Virus record (IMG/VR): IMGVR_UViG_3300007165_000011
Location: 1-25,840 of that record
DNA: 25,840 bases
Origin: a virus
Direction: 5' to 3' (one strand)
The stretch's first letter is position 1, and each line of letters opens with the position of its first letter. The position numbers were made by a program, and so were the translations under genes. The notes below the pieces were generated by a model, which was given only the letters and a program-made list of their open reading frames with translations, did no database searches and had not been told where the DNA came from. Below, piece after piece: positions 7,217 through 13,560 of the stretch.

Positions 7217-7798
7217 GTGTCTGATACAATATTAACAGGATTAGATACGACTAAAGTAGAAAAAATATTAGCAGAAACAACTGTTAACGTTACCTACTTT
7301 AACAACGCTTGTGCTGAGGTAATCAAGAAATACAGTGAGCCTCTAGATAACTTAATGAGTGATTTATATGTTGAATGCATTAAAGACGGAAACGCAAATG
7401 TCAATACATTAAATAAATATTACTTAGAATTGTCTAACATGGTTTACTTTATGATTGATAAGTTAGAGCAACTTGGTGTTTATGCAGATATGGCAAGAAG
7501 TGCTTCAAAGGAAGTCTATTCAAAGAGCTACCTATCAAATCAAGTCAAAGAAGCAGGCACAGGAAAGAATAAGACTACTGTTGCAGAGTTACAGGCTCAA
7601 GCTGAATTGTCTTCTCAATATGAATCTGTTGTGGCATCTATCTATGACCATGCATATAAAGTGGTTAAAGGTAAATTACAAAGTGCCCAAGACATGATGA
7701 ATACCTTGAGAAAGATTCTTACAGTAAAAGGAACTGAAATGCAATTGTCTTCATTCGGCCCACAACAAAATAGAAGTGGGTTTGACGGGAATGAATAA
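7217..7798 (+). CDS. Unknown helical protein, possibly a UvsY-like recombination mediator
   Basis: 193 residues starting at GTG 7217, chosen because AAGGAAGGAG stands 6 nt upstream. The in-frame ATG at 7184 lies inside the previous gene and lacks such a site. The sequence is predicted to be almost all helical. A central segment reads LELSNMVYFMIDKLEQLGVYADMA, and the C-terminal helix KVVKGKLQSAQDMMNTLRKIL is followed by TVKGTEMQLSSFGPQ. The last part recalls the C-terminus of phage UvsY proteins, in which a helix is followed by a short stretch ending the fold. Its place between the resolvase and RecA fits a RecA-loading role. I cannot show homology by eye, so treat the function as a weak inference. 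The stop overlaps the next ATG (TAATG). Confidence 0.7.
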   Translation: MSDTILTGLDTTKVEKILAETTVNVTYFNNACAEVIKKYSEPLDNLMSDLYVECIKDGNANVNTLNKYYLELSNMVYFMIDKLEQLGVYADMARSASKEVYSKSYLSNQVKEAGTGKNKTTVAELQAQAELSSQYESVVASIYDHAYKVVKGKLQSAQDMMNTLRKILTVKGTEMQLSSFGPQQNRSGFDGNE

Positions 7799-8178
7799 TG
7801 TACCACACGATTAATATACCGTTGTCAATTAGTTCAGACTTGGTCCCTAATGTGGACATGGAATACGCATTTAACGTTTTAGAGAACCTGAATGATATTA
7901 CACAGTACTTATTTGAAGAAGAGTATGGGATTAAGTATCAATACTCTACATGGTATCTTCAGGATGGTGCAAGAGAATTTGTTAAAAACCTTGAAACACT
8001 ATGGAACACAAAATCATTAGATGCATTTACTTTATACACAAAAGACCTCAAGTTTATAGAGTGGTTAAAAGAAAAGTATTACGAAGATGCTAAAGAGCAA
8101 TATCTTATAGAAAACATTGTTTATTACGATTACGACTCAGATGAAGAAGATGAAAATATACTAAATCTGTATGAATAA
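7798..8178 (+). CDS. Hypothetical acidic protein
   Basis: I do not recognise this 126-residue product. It overlaps the previous stop by one base (TAATG), so it is probably coupled to it. The middle is rich in aromatic residues (YGIKYQYSTWYLQDGAREFV; FIEWLKEKYYEDAKEQYL), and the C-terminus is strongly acidic (DYDSDEEDENILNLYE). No membrane segments, Cys pairs or nucleotide-binding motifs are seen. Its place between the putative mediator and RecA, and its acidic tail, would fit a DNA-mimicking or protein-binding accessory of recombination, but that is speculation. Confidence 0.75.
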   Translation: MYHTINIPLSISSDLVPNVDMEYAFNVLENLNDITQYLFEEEYGIKYQYSTWYLQDGAREFVKNLETLWNTKSLDAFTLYTKDLKFIEWLKEKYYEDAKEQYLIENIVYYDYDSDEEDENILNLYE

Positions 8179-8190
8179 CTTTATTAAAAA

Positions 8191-8200
8191 GTTGTATAAT
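8191..8200 (+). promoter_or_regulatory. Phage promoter box GTTGTATAAT, upstream of recA
   Basis: An exact copy of the box in the 43-nt gap before recA. TATAAT (8195-8200) is 21 nt before ATG 8222, and AAAAGGAG follows at 8207-8214. No clear -35 element is seen. Confidence 0.6.
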
Positions 8201-8221
8201 AAATAGAAAAGGAGATTTATT

Positions 8222-9370
8222 ATGGGTGACTTATCGTCGGTATTAAAAGAAATAGGAAAGAAGTATGGAGAAAACGTTGTCAAGGTTGGAGTCGATGACT
8301 TAGCTATTGATGGTGTATTATCCCTAGGTTCCCCCACATTTGACTATTGTGTCTATGGTGGAATCCCTGAAGGCCGTATCATTGAATTAAGCGGTGCTGA
8401 AGGAAGCGGTAAAACCACTACAGCCTTTATGATTGCTGGTTCTTATCAGAAGGAAGAAATCAAACGTAACCCTAAGAAACCACGTTCTATTATCTTATTA
8501 GATAATGAAGGAACAGCTGACCCCATCTGGGCCAAGAAGTTGGGTTATAACATGGATGAAGATGCTAAAGTTCCTACCATCATCATTAGACCTGAAGGTC
8601 AAAACGCAGAACAAATCTTTGATATGGCATTAGACATGTTAAAGACAGGTGAAGTTGGGTTAATGATATTTGACTCTATTGCTACCCTTGTTCCGATGCA
8701 AATTTCTGATGAGTCTATGGAAAAGAAGCAAATGGGTGGTATCTCAGTTGCCTTAACTAGATTCGCAAACACTGCCATCGGTCTATTACGTAAATACAAA
8801 GCAACTTTAATAGCAATTAACCAAGTTCGTGAAAACTTAAGTGGTTATGGTGACTTCTTATTGACTCCTGGCGGACGTGCTTGGAAACATGCTTGTTCAT
8901 TACGATTGATGTTCAAACGTGGTGAGTTCTTTGATGAAGAAGGAAATAAACTCACTAAAGCAGCTGAGTCTCCAGCAGGTCATATCATTGAAGTAGCCGT
9001 GCTTAAAACTAAAGTCTGTAAGTGGGATAGAAAAGTAGGTTATATGCATCTTAACTATGTTAATGGTGTAGACTACCTAGAAGATACCATTGACGTTGCT
9101 ACACACTTCGGTTATATTGATAATAGTATTCAAGGTTCTTATGGAATCACTGACCCTGACACAGGAGAAGTCTTAACAAAGATTCGTGGTAGAAAGAACC
9201 TTAAACCTTACTTCCTTGAAAATAAGAAGGTTTGGAATAAGTTACATAAAAATGTTTATGATAAGTTATCAGCAAAAGATGAAACAAGCGTAACAGCCTT
9301 TAATAAAATGTTAGATGAAGATATTGAAAAGAAATTTGGTGTAGATTTAAAGAAAGAAGAGGCCGAATAA
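8222..9370 (+). CDS. recA: RecA/UvsX recombinase
   Basis: ATP-dependent strand-exchange protein for recombination, repair and recombination-primed replication. The product has 382 residues. Walker A is at about 58-66 (GAEGSGKTT). Walker B ends at D151 (VGLMIFDSIATLVP). The conserved AINQVRE stretch and LTPGGRAWKHACSLRLMF (L2 and following core strand) come next. Length and the GGRAWKH motif are RecA-like; the lysine-rich, acidic tail (EKKFGVDLKKEEAE) resembles RecA C-terminal regulatory tails. A strong ribosome binding site and a dedicated promoter box precede it. The two genes behind it follow within 2 nt or with stop/start contact, forming one operon. Confidence 0.95.
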   Translation: MGDLSSVLKEIGKKYGENVVKVGVDDLAIDGVLSLGSPTFDYCVYGGIPEGRIIELSGAEGSGKTTTAFMIAGSYQKEEIKRNPKKPRSIILLDNEGTADPIWAKKLGYNMDEDAKVPTIIIRPEGQNAEQIFDMALDMLKTGEVGLMIFDSIATLVPMQISDESMEKKQMGGISVALTRFANTAIGLLRKYKATLIAINQVRENLSGYGDFLLTPGGRAWKHACSLRLMFKRGEFFDEEGNKLTKAAESPAGHIIEVAVLKTKVCKWDRKVGYMHLNYVNGVDYLEDTIDVATHFGYIDNSIQGSYGITDPDTGEVLTKIRGRKNLKPYFLENKKVWNKLHKNVYDKLSAKDETSVTAFNKMLDEDIEKKFGVDLKKEEAE

Positions 9371-9371
9371 A

Positions 9372-9752
9372 ATGTCAGATTCATCTGTTAATAGAATTGT
9401 TTTCTTAAAAAGAAATTATCGTAGAGTTGAAGATTTATACCTTCGTGTCTCCCAACAAATTCAACTGTTGATGGAAACTGGTTATGTATGTGTTGTATTT
9501 GAAATTAATGCCGGTGACGGTGCTATTATTCTAGAATTTAATCCAAATGCTAAAAATGAAGACTTACAACAACCACATTGGTTATATCCAGATGAGGCAG
9601 AATATTTACGTAAGTATCAACGTGATGTAGATATTGAAAGACACAAAGATGAACTTAATGAGCTAGAATCTGAAAAGTATGATGAAGAAGACGAAGAAGA
9701 AATTGTTGCACCAATTAAAAAACCTAAAAAGAATAATAAGGGAGATGCTTAA
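9372..9752 (+). CDS. Hypothetical protein downstream of recA
   Basis: 126 residues, not recognised as a named family. An N-terminal globular part (RIVFLKRNYRRVEDLYLRVSQQIQLLMETGYVCVVFEI) looks like helix plus strand. It is followed by a PHWLYPDEAEYLRKYQ segment, then a very acidic stretch (ESEKYDEEDEEEIV) and a basic tail (KKPKKNNKGDA). I recall similar small proteins next to recombination genes in other phages, without a function. It starts 1 nt after the recA stop codon, with AAGAAGAGG as ribosome binding site, so it is co-expressed with RecA. Confidence 0.75.
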   Translation: MSDSSVNRIVFLKRNYRRVEDLYLRVSQQIQLLMETGYVCVVFEINAGDGAIILEFNPNAKNEDLQQPHWLYPDEAEYLRKYQRDVDIERHKDELNELESEKYDEEDEEEIVAPIKKPKKNNKGDA

Positions 9753-10102
9753 TGGCTAAAGAAGGAACAACAAGATACTTTAGTGACTTACAAGAAAAGT
9801 CTGTATGCAAGCTACTTGGGTCTCAACAAGTATCTGGTTCCGGTTCTGGACACTTTCGTAAAGGAGATTGCGTTCATCGTAACGCATCTCTTTTAATTGA
9901 ATGTAAAACAGTTGTCACTGATAAGGAATCAGTCTCTATTAAAAAAGAATGGTTGACAAAGAATAAAGAAGAAGCATTTACGCAAAGACTTAGTAATGGT
10001 GTTATTGCATTTAACTTCGGACCAAATCAACCAAACTACTTTGTTATCGATGAAAAGATGATGAAGTTTCTAACTGAGAAATTAGAAGAAGAAAATAAGT
10101 AA
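9752..10102 (+). CDS. PD-(D/E)XK nuclease, Holliday junction resolvase-like
   Basis: A 116-residue product with the compact nuclease core of archaeal/phage Hjc-type resolvases. The conserved elements are GSQQVSGSGSGHFRKGDCVH (Gly/Ser-rich loop with the metal-binding Asp), SLLIECKTVV (E-x-K) and SVSIKKEWLTKNKEEAF. The last is typical of the group, where a Trp-Leu helix follows the active site. The strand GVIAFNFG completes the fold. It overlaps the previous gene by one base (TAATG). The window thus carries two PD-(D/E)XK enzymes flanking RecA, this one and the RecU-like protein. Which of them resolves junctions and which processes other DNA ends cannot be told from sequence. Confidence 0.72.
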   Translation: MAKEGTTRYFSDLQEKSVCKLLGSQQVSGSGSGHFRKGDCVHRNASLLIECKTVVTDKESVSIKKEWLTKNKEEAFTQRLSNGVIAFNFGPNQPNYFVIDEKMMKFLTEKLEEENK

Positions 10103-10111
10103 GGGGAAGCT

Positions 10112-10768
10112 ATGTCACATTTAATTGTTAATTTACCATCTATCAATGTTTGGGTAAGAAAAGAATATCTTACTGATTTTAAACATGGTAAGGGCGAATT
10201 TGTAAGAGGAGTATGGATATCTGCTAAAAGCATTCCAGGTAGGGCATTCTATTTTGAAACGTACTTACCTGAATACGGTGCCATGTATGATAAGTTACCT
10301 ATCTCTGCATTTGTATCAAGTCCTGTCACACCCACACCTGATTTAAAGTTACCTGACTTACAATTCTGGAACTGTATGGATTATGGCATTACCGTGTTGA
10401 GAAAATCTTTTATTAGCTCAATGGACTTTGAGTTGTATACACGTTCAGGAGCTAAAATGAAAGGTTCTTATCTATTTACTCTTGACAATTATCACGGGGA
10501 TGTTAATATGATAGATACTAACACTTCAGAAAAGCCTGATGAACACAAATCTCACAACGTAATACAATTAGCAAATGGTCAGTTCGCAATCTATCCAAAC
10601 AATAGAATGAGAATTTATGACTTAAGTTTAACACCAGAGAAACCATTAAAACCTGATTTTAAAGTTTCTACACAAATGTATCAAGTAGAGAATGGATTAG
10701 ATTGGAAGAGATTAGGCGATACAGACGAATATTTCTGGAAGAACTCTGACGAAGATTTTGAAAAGTAA
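10112..10768 (+). CDS. Hypothetical protein
   Basis: I do not recognise this 218-residue product. It seems soluble and rich in beta strands, with many aromatic residues (GVWISAKSIPGRAFYFETYLPEYGAMYDKLPISAF; LQFWNCMDYGITVLRKSF; NGQFAIYPNNRMRIYDL). No nucleotide-binding loop or Cys pairs were found. AAGGGGAAGC precedes ATG 10112, 9 nt after the nuclease gene. The gene closes the RecA operon; a new consensus promoter begins 9 nt after its stop codon. Confidence 0.8.
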   Translation: MSHLIVNLPSINVWVRKEYLTDFKHGKGEFVRGVWISAKSIPGRAFYFETYLPEYGAMYDKLPISAFVSSPVTPTPDLKLPDLQFWNCMDYGITVLRKSFISSMDFELYTRSGAKMKGSYLFTLDNYHGDVNMIDTNTSEKPDEHKSHNVIQLANGQFAIYPNNRMRIYDLSLTPEKPLKPDFKVSTQMYQVENGLDWKRLGDTDEYFWKNSDEDFEK

Positions 10769-10777
10769 ACAAAAGTG

Positions 10778-10806
10778 TTGACAAGCTAAAGACAGTATGA
10801 TATACT
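10778..10806 (+). promoter_or_regulatory. Consensus sigma-A promoter TTGACA-N17-TATACT
   Basis: TTGACA at 10778-10783, 17-nt spacer, TATACT at 10801-10806. It lies between genes and would start transcripts near 10813, giving a short leader with CGGAGG before ATG 10830. It probably drives the 120-residue gene, the tmRNA and the tRNA-Glu as one transcript. It differs from the GTTGTATAAT class in having a perfect -35. Confidence 0.75.
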
Positions 10807-10829
10807 TTAGTTACAACGGAGGAAAAATC

Positions 10830-11192
10830 ATGTTGGAAAACTTAGTAGACAAATGCCGTCAGCTCCAAATGCAACAAGAGAAACTTGAAGAAGAAGTTAA
10901 AGCACTTAAGTCTCAAATCTCTGAGCAAATGGTAAAAGAAGGTTTAGAAAAGTATATCTCACCGTCTGGGGTGTTGGCACAACTTTCTGAAAAAGAAACC
11001 TTCAAATACTTAGACGAAGCAGCTATGGTTGCTTGGTGCGAAAGTAATAACCACCCAGAATACGTCCAAAAGAAGATTGTAACTACAGAGCTAAATAAAG
11101 AGTTGAAGAAGGGAATGTCCTTGACCGAGGCCTTAAAACCCAACTTCACACGCACTGTAGCACAAGTCCTTACTGTTAAAGATAGTAAGTAA
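10830..11192 (+). CDS. Hypothetical coiled-coil phage protein
   Basis: 120 residues from ATG 10830, selected because CGGAGG lies just upstream and because the earlier in-frame ATG (10797) falls inside the promoter. The N-terminal half is a heptad-like helix (MLENLVDKCRQLQMQQEKLE...LKSQISEQM), followed by a small domain (GLEKYISPSGVLAQLSEKETFKYLDEAA; VTTELNKELKKG). The combination resembles small proteins of unknown function found in many Bacillota phages, with a coiled coil followed by a short domain containing ETFKY and LNKELK motifs. It ends 10 nt before the tmRNA 5' end. Confidence 0.8.
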   Translation: MLENLVDKCRQLQMQQEKLEEEVKALKSQISEQMVKEGLEKYISPSGVLAQLSEKETFKYLDEAAMVAWCESNNHPEYVQKKIVTTELNKELKKGMSLTEALKPNFTRTVAQVLTVKDSK

Positions 11193-11202
11193 GGACAACC
11201 AT

Positions 11203-11585
11203 GGGCCTGTCATGGTTTCGCTTAGCACATCAGAGCCTCAACTGCATCGGTTGGTCACCTAAAACCAAAAAAACAATAACTGCTAAATCTTTATTTAGCC
11301 GAGTCTCAGCCTTCTTCAGCAACTTGTTTGCTCCTGTAATGGCCCTTAGCTACTAACAAACCTGTAGCGACTCCGAAGACCTGTGATGTCTAGTAACAGC
11401 AATCTTCGTAATATCTAGACTGGCAGAAGTTGACTTAGTAGTTTCTCATCCTTCTGCGAGAAACAGAAACTAAGAAGACACAGTTATCGTCCATTATGAT
11501 TGTGTCTCCACCTAAAGTGGAACAAGATGTAGATGTTGTGGTAAAGAGTGTTAATACAGGGGTTCGACTCCCCTCAGGTCCACCA
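11203..11585 (+). ncRNA. ssrA: tmRNA (transfer-messenger RNA) encoded by the phage
   Basis: A 383-nt RNA with a complete tRNA-like domain. GGGCCTG (11203-11209) pairs with CAGGTCC (11575-11581), giving a third pair G-U. This G3-U70 pair is the alanyl-tRNA synthetase identity element, with A73 (11582) and encoded CCA (11583-11585). TGGTTTCG matches the conserved tmRNA 5' region, and the T arm is AGGGG-TTCGACT-CCCCT. CTGCATC near 11250 pairs with GATGTAG near 11526 (helix P2). A PK1-like pseudoknot follows (GGT/ACC and TGG/CCA, about 11259-11276). AATAACT then leads to the resume codon GCT, the same context as I recall in B. subtilis ssrA. Further pairings (GTCTAG/CTAGAC; GCAGAAG/CTTCTGC with GTTTCTC/GAGAAAC) fit the downstream pseudoknots. 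It rescues stalled ribosomes together with SmpB, presumably the host's, since none is seen here. Confidence 0.93.
11282..11356 (+). other. tmRNA tag reading frame, 24 codons plus stop
   Basis: Resume codon GCT (11282-11284) follows AATAACT. The frame encodes AKSLFSRVSAFF, then SNLFAPVMALSY, and ends with TAA (11354-11356). With the unencoded Ala from the charged tmRNA, the tag would be 25 residues. It is longer than usual bacterial tags (8-20), hydrophobic and Phe-rich, and ends in ALSY rather than the ALAA-type tail read by ClpXP. The frame choice rests on the upstream context and on the position after the pseudoknot. Confidence 0.75.
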
Positions 11586-11586
11586 T

Positions 11587-11663
11587 CGCCAGTTGGAGAA
11601 GTGGCTTAACTCACTACCCTTTCACGGTAGCATTCATGGGTTCGAATCCCATACTGGTGACCA
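11587..11663 (+). tRNA. tRNA-Glu (anticodon UUC)
   Basis: A 77-nt cloverleaf with encoded CCA. The acceptor CGCCAGT (11587-11593) pairs with ACTGGTG with one G-U. The D stem is GAG/CTC. The anticodon stem CTACC/GGTAG encloses loop CTTTCAC, with anticodon TTC at 11621-11623. The T arm is ATGGG-TTCGAAT-CCCAT, the discriminator is A, and CCA is at 11661-11663. It starts one base after the tmRNA, so both are likely cut from one precursor. It reads GAA, a very frequent codon in these genes. Confidence 0.93.
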
Positions 11664-11676
11664 AAATTATTAAATA

Positions 11677-11686
11677 GTTGTATAAT
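11677..11686 (+). promoter_or_regulatory. Phage promoter box GTTGTATAAT, upstream of HD-domain gene
   Basis: An exact copy of the box between the tRNA and ATG 11708. TATAAT lies at 11681-11686 and TGGAGG follows at 11695-11700. An in-frame ATG at 11678 is not proposed as a start because it overlaps the promoter itself. Confidence 0.6.
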
Positions 11687-11707
11687 ATATTGCATGGAGG
11701 TAAAAAT

Positions 11708-12403
11708 ATGCTAACAGAAGAACAAATCAAACAAAACAAAGAAAAGTTCATTGAATTGGTTAAATCCATCTCAATTGAAGGGGCCAACATTGATGGTCTT
11801 ATTTCCTTTTTAGAGGGGAGTGATTTCTTTAATGCACCAGCATCTACTCAGTACCATTCATCCTTTAAAGGTGGTTTATGCCAACACTCTTTAAATGTTT
11901 ATTCTAATCTTACGAAGATTGTTAATACTTTTGCCACTGAACACACGGTTATTACATCTACAACTGAAGATGGTATTGAAACAGAGGAAAATATTGTTAA
12001 GCCCAAATACTCATCAGACACTCTAAAGATTGTCGGATTGCTTCATGACCTATCAAAAGTAAATTTCTATGAGAAGTATGTTCAAAATAAAAAGGTTTAC
12101 TCACCAAACGGTAGTAAGCATGATGAGTTGGGTAACTATGACTGGGTGTCTGTAGAGTCCTATAAGGTCATTGATGCCAAAGATAGAATGATTGCAGGAA
12201 GCAAGGGTATGAACTCTTTCTTACTTGTAAGCAGATTTATCCCTTTAGAACATGAAGAAGTTATTGCTCTTGTTAATCAGTATGCTGGAAGTGACAAATC
12301 CGAAAACACAGAAGATTTACCTTCCATATTAAACAAATATAACTTAGCTGTTTATCTTCATATGGCAGATACTATTTCTACTTATTGCACGGAAAAAGTA
12401 TAA
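11708..12403 (+). CDS. HD-domain phosphohydrolase
   Basis: A putative metal-dependent phosphohydrolase of 231 residues from ATG 11708. The HD signature is spread as usual: CQHSLNVYSN (first His), GLLHDLSK (His-Asp pair), and LHMADTIS (late Asp). An insert between the first two motifs contains an acidic stretch (TTEDGIETEENIV). HD proteins cleave nucleotides, dNTPs or RNA 3' ends; the N-terminal region and layout recall phage proteins related to YhaM-type or small HD hydrolases, but the substrate cannot be read from the sequence. Its last base overlaps the next ATG (TAATG). Confidence 0.82.
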   Translation: MLTEEQIKQNKEKFIELVKSISIEGANIDGLISFLEGSDFFNAPASTQYHSSFKGGLCQHSLNVYSNLTKIVNTFATEHTVITSTTEDGIETEENIVKPKYSSDTLKIVGLLHDLSKVNFYEKYVQNKKVYSPNGSKHDELGNYDWVSVESYKVIDAKDRMIAGSKGMNSFLLVSRFIPLEHEEVIALVNQYAGSDKSENTEDLPSILNKYNLAVYLHMADTISTYCTEKV

Positions 12404-12768
12404 TGAACAAGTTAATTAAAAATGAACTAAACAAAGTCTCAGTTGCTGACCTTTCAAACTATGACAAAAGTAAAGGTGAGTTTTTAATTCCACGCATACG
12501 TAAGATTAGATTAGAAGAAAACTCTTATTACATTATTAAACTAGACCCGATGTTATTAAATCCTGGTGAAATGTCTGTGCTATCTTCCAATTGGAACCAC
12601 GGAACATTTCCACCCCACAAGTACTTAAAGATTGACGTATCAAAGATTCTAGGTAAGATGGTCAAAGTAAACAGTATTGCCTATGACTATGATAACAAGC
12701 AAGATTTAAGCAGTGCATGGTCAGGTTGGTTGCCTATTGAACAAGTTGAAGTGTTAGAAAAGATTTAA
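12403..12768 (+). CDS. Hypothetical protein
   Basis: 121 residues from ATG 12403, which overlaps the stop of the HD gene (TAATG). A longer in-frame start at 12385 would overlap more and lacks a better ribosome binding site. Sequence features are a basic N-terminal region (LIPRIRKIRLEENSYYIIKLDP), a Trp/Asn/Pro patch (SSNWNHGTFPPHKYLKIDV) and a final SGWLPIEQVEVLEKI strand. This is beta-rich and has no known motif. It is coupled to the HD gene. I cannot assign a function. Confidence 0.78.
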   Translation: MNKLIKNELNKVSVADLSNYDKSKGEFLIPRIRKIRLEENSYYIIKLDPMLLNPGEMSVLSSNWNHGTFPPHKYLKIDVSKILGKMVKVNSIAYDYDNKQDLSSAWSGWLPIEQVEVLEKI

Positions 12769-12771
12769 CTT

Positions 12772-13560
12772 ATGGAAAAAGAAGAAAGAAAATATCTAAC
12801 TGAAGAAGAAAAAAACACAGTGGGAAGAGAATGTTGTAGTTGTGGTTCAACAGTTAATATTCATTATCATCACATAGTTCCAACTTCTTTAGGGGGTTCT
12901 AATAGAATATCTAATTTTGCATGTGTATGTATTGAATGTCACGGGTTAATACACCACCAAAAAAAGCATTTTTTTAAAAATCAAGTAAAAGGAATAGAAG
13001 AAGCCAAAAAAGGGGGTAAATATACAGGAAGAAAACCAAAACAAATTGATGAAGTTAAATTTTTAGCTATGTGCGAAGAATGGCAAAACAAAAAAAGAAC
13101 GGCAACAAGCATTATGAAAGAGTTTAACATTAAAGGTAATACTTTTTATAGGTGGATTAATCAATATAATGAAAAAAATCCCGAAAAAAAGATGGTGGTT
13201 AAAAAGCAAAGCCCAAAACTAAAAAGTGCTAACAAAAGACCTCATATTGAGATTGACGTTAATAAGTTTAAATTGATGGCCAATGAGTGGAGAAATCACA
13301 ATTTATCCCCTAAACTTATAATGAAAGAGTTTGGAATAACCAAATATATTTTTTTTAGGCTTTTAAAAAAATATGGCATCAAAAAAATTACATACCGTGA
13401 TGTTGATATTGAAAAACTTAAAGCTATGTGCTTGGAGTGGGCAAATAAAAAAAGAACATATATAAGCATAGTTAAAGAACTTAATATAACTTGGGCAATC
13501 CTTGAAAAATTAAAAAGAATACACGGTATCAGAAAAATACCTATAAAGGAGATAATTTAA
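12772..13560 (+). CDS. HNH endonuclease with three helix-turn-helix repeats (mobile)
   Basis: A 262-residue homing-type endonuclease inserted between an unknown gene and the clamp-loader genes. The HNH domain (about 20-62) has CCSC (21-24) and CVCIEC (51-56) zinc ligands. HYHHIVPTSLGG holds the catalytic His, N48 follows, and CHGLIHH closes the motif. Then comes GKYTGRKPK (82-90), a linker typical of serine recombinases and their HNH relatives. Three similar units follow, starting about 92, 162 and 212. Each has an [AL]Mxx[EL]W helix and a recognition-like helix (SIMKEFNIKGNTFYRW; LIMKEFGITKYIFFRL; SIVKELNITWAILEKL). The gene is richer in A-runs than its neighbours, a sign of separate origin. 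Its 3' end supplies the AAAGGAG ribosome binding site of the next gene. Confidence 0.85.
   Translation: MEKEERKYLTEEEKNTVGRECCSCGSTVNIHYHHIVPTSLGGSNRISNFACVCIECHGLIHHQKKHFFKNQVKGIEEAKKGGKYTGRKPKQIDEVKFLAMCEEWQNKKRTATSIMKEFNIKGNTFYRWINQYNEKNPEKKMVVKKQSPKLKSANKRPHIEIDVNKFKLMANEWRNHNLSPKLIMKEFGITKYIFFRLLKKYGIKKITYRDVDIEKLKAMCLEWANKKRTYISIVKELNITWAILEKLKRIHGIRKIPIKEII

Noticed and set aside
11375-11585. A tRNA with an intron using the AGACCTG near 11375 as the 5' acceptor strand
   Set aside because: GGGCCTG at 11203 pairs fully with CAGGTCC including the G-U alanine pair, and the RNA between has tmRNA landmarks; the alternative has a mismatch at the first pair and no D or anticodon arm.
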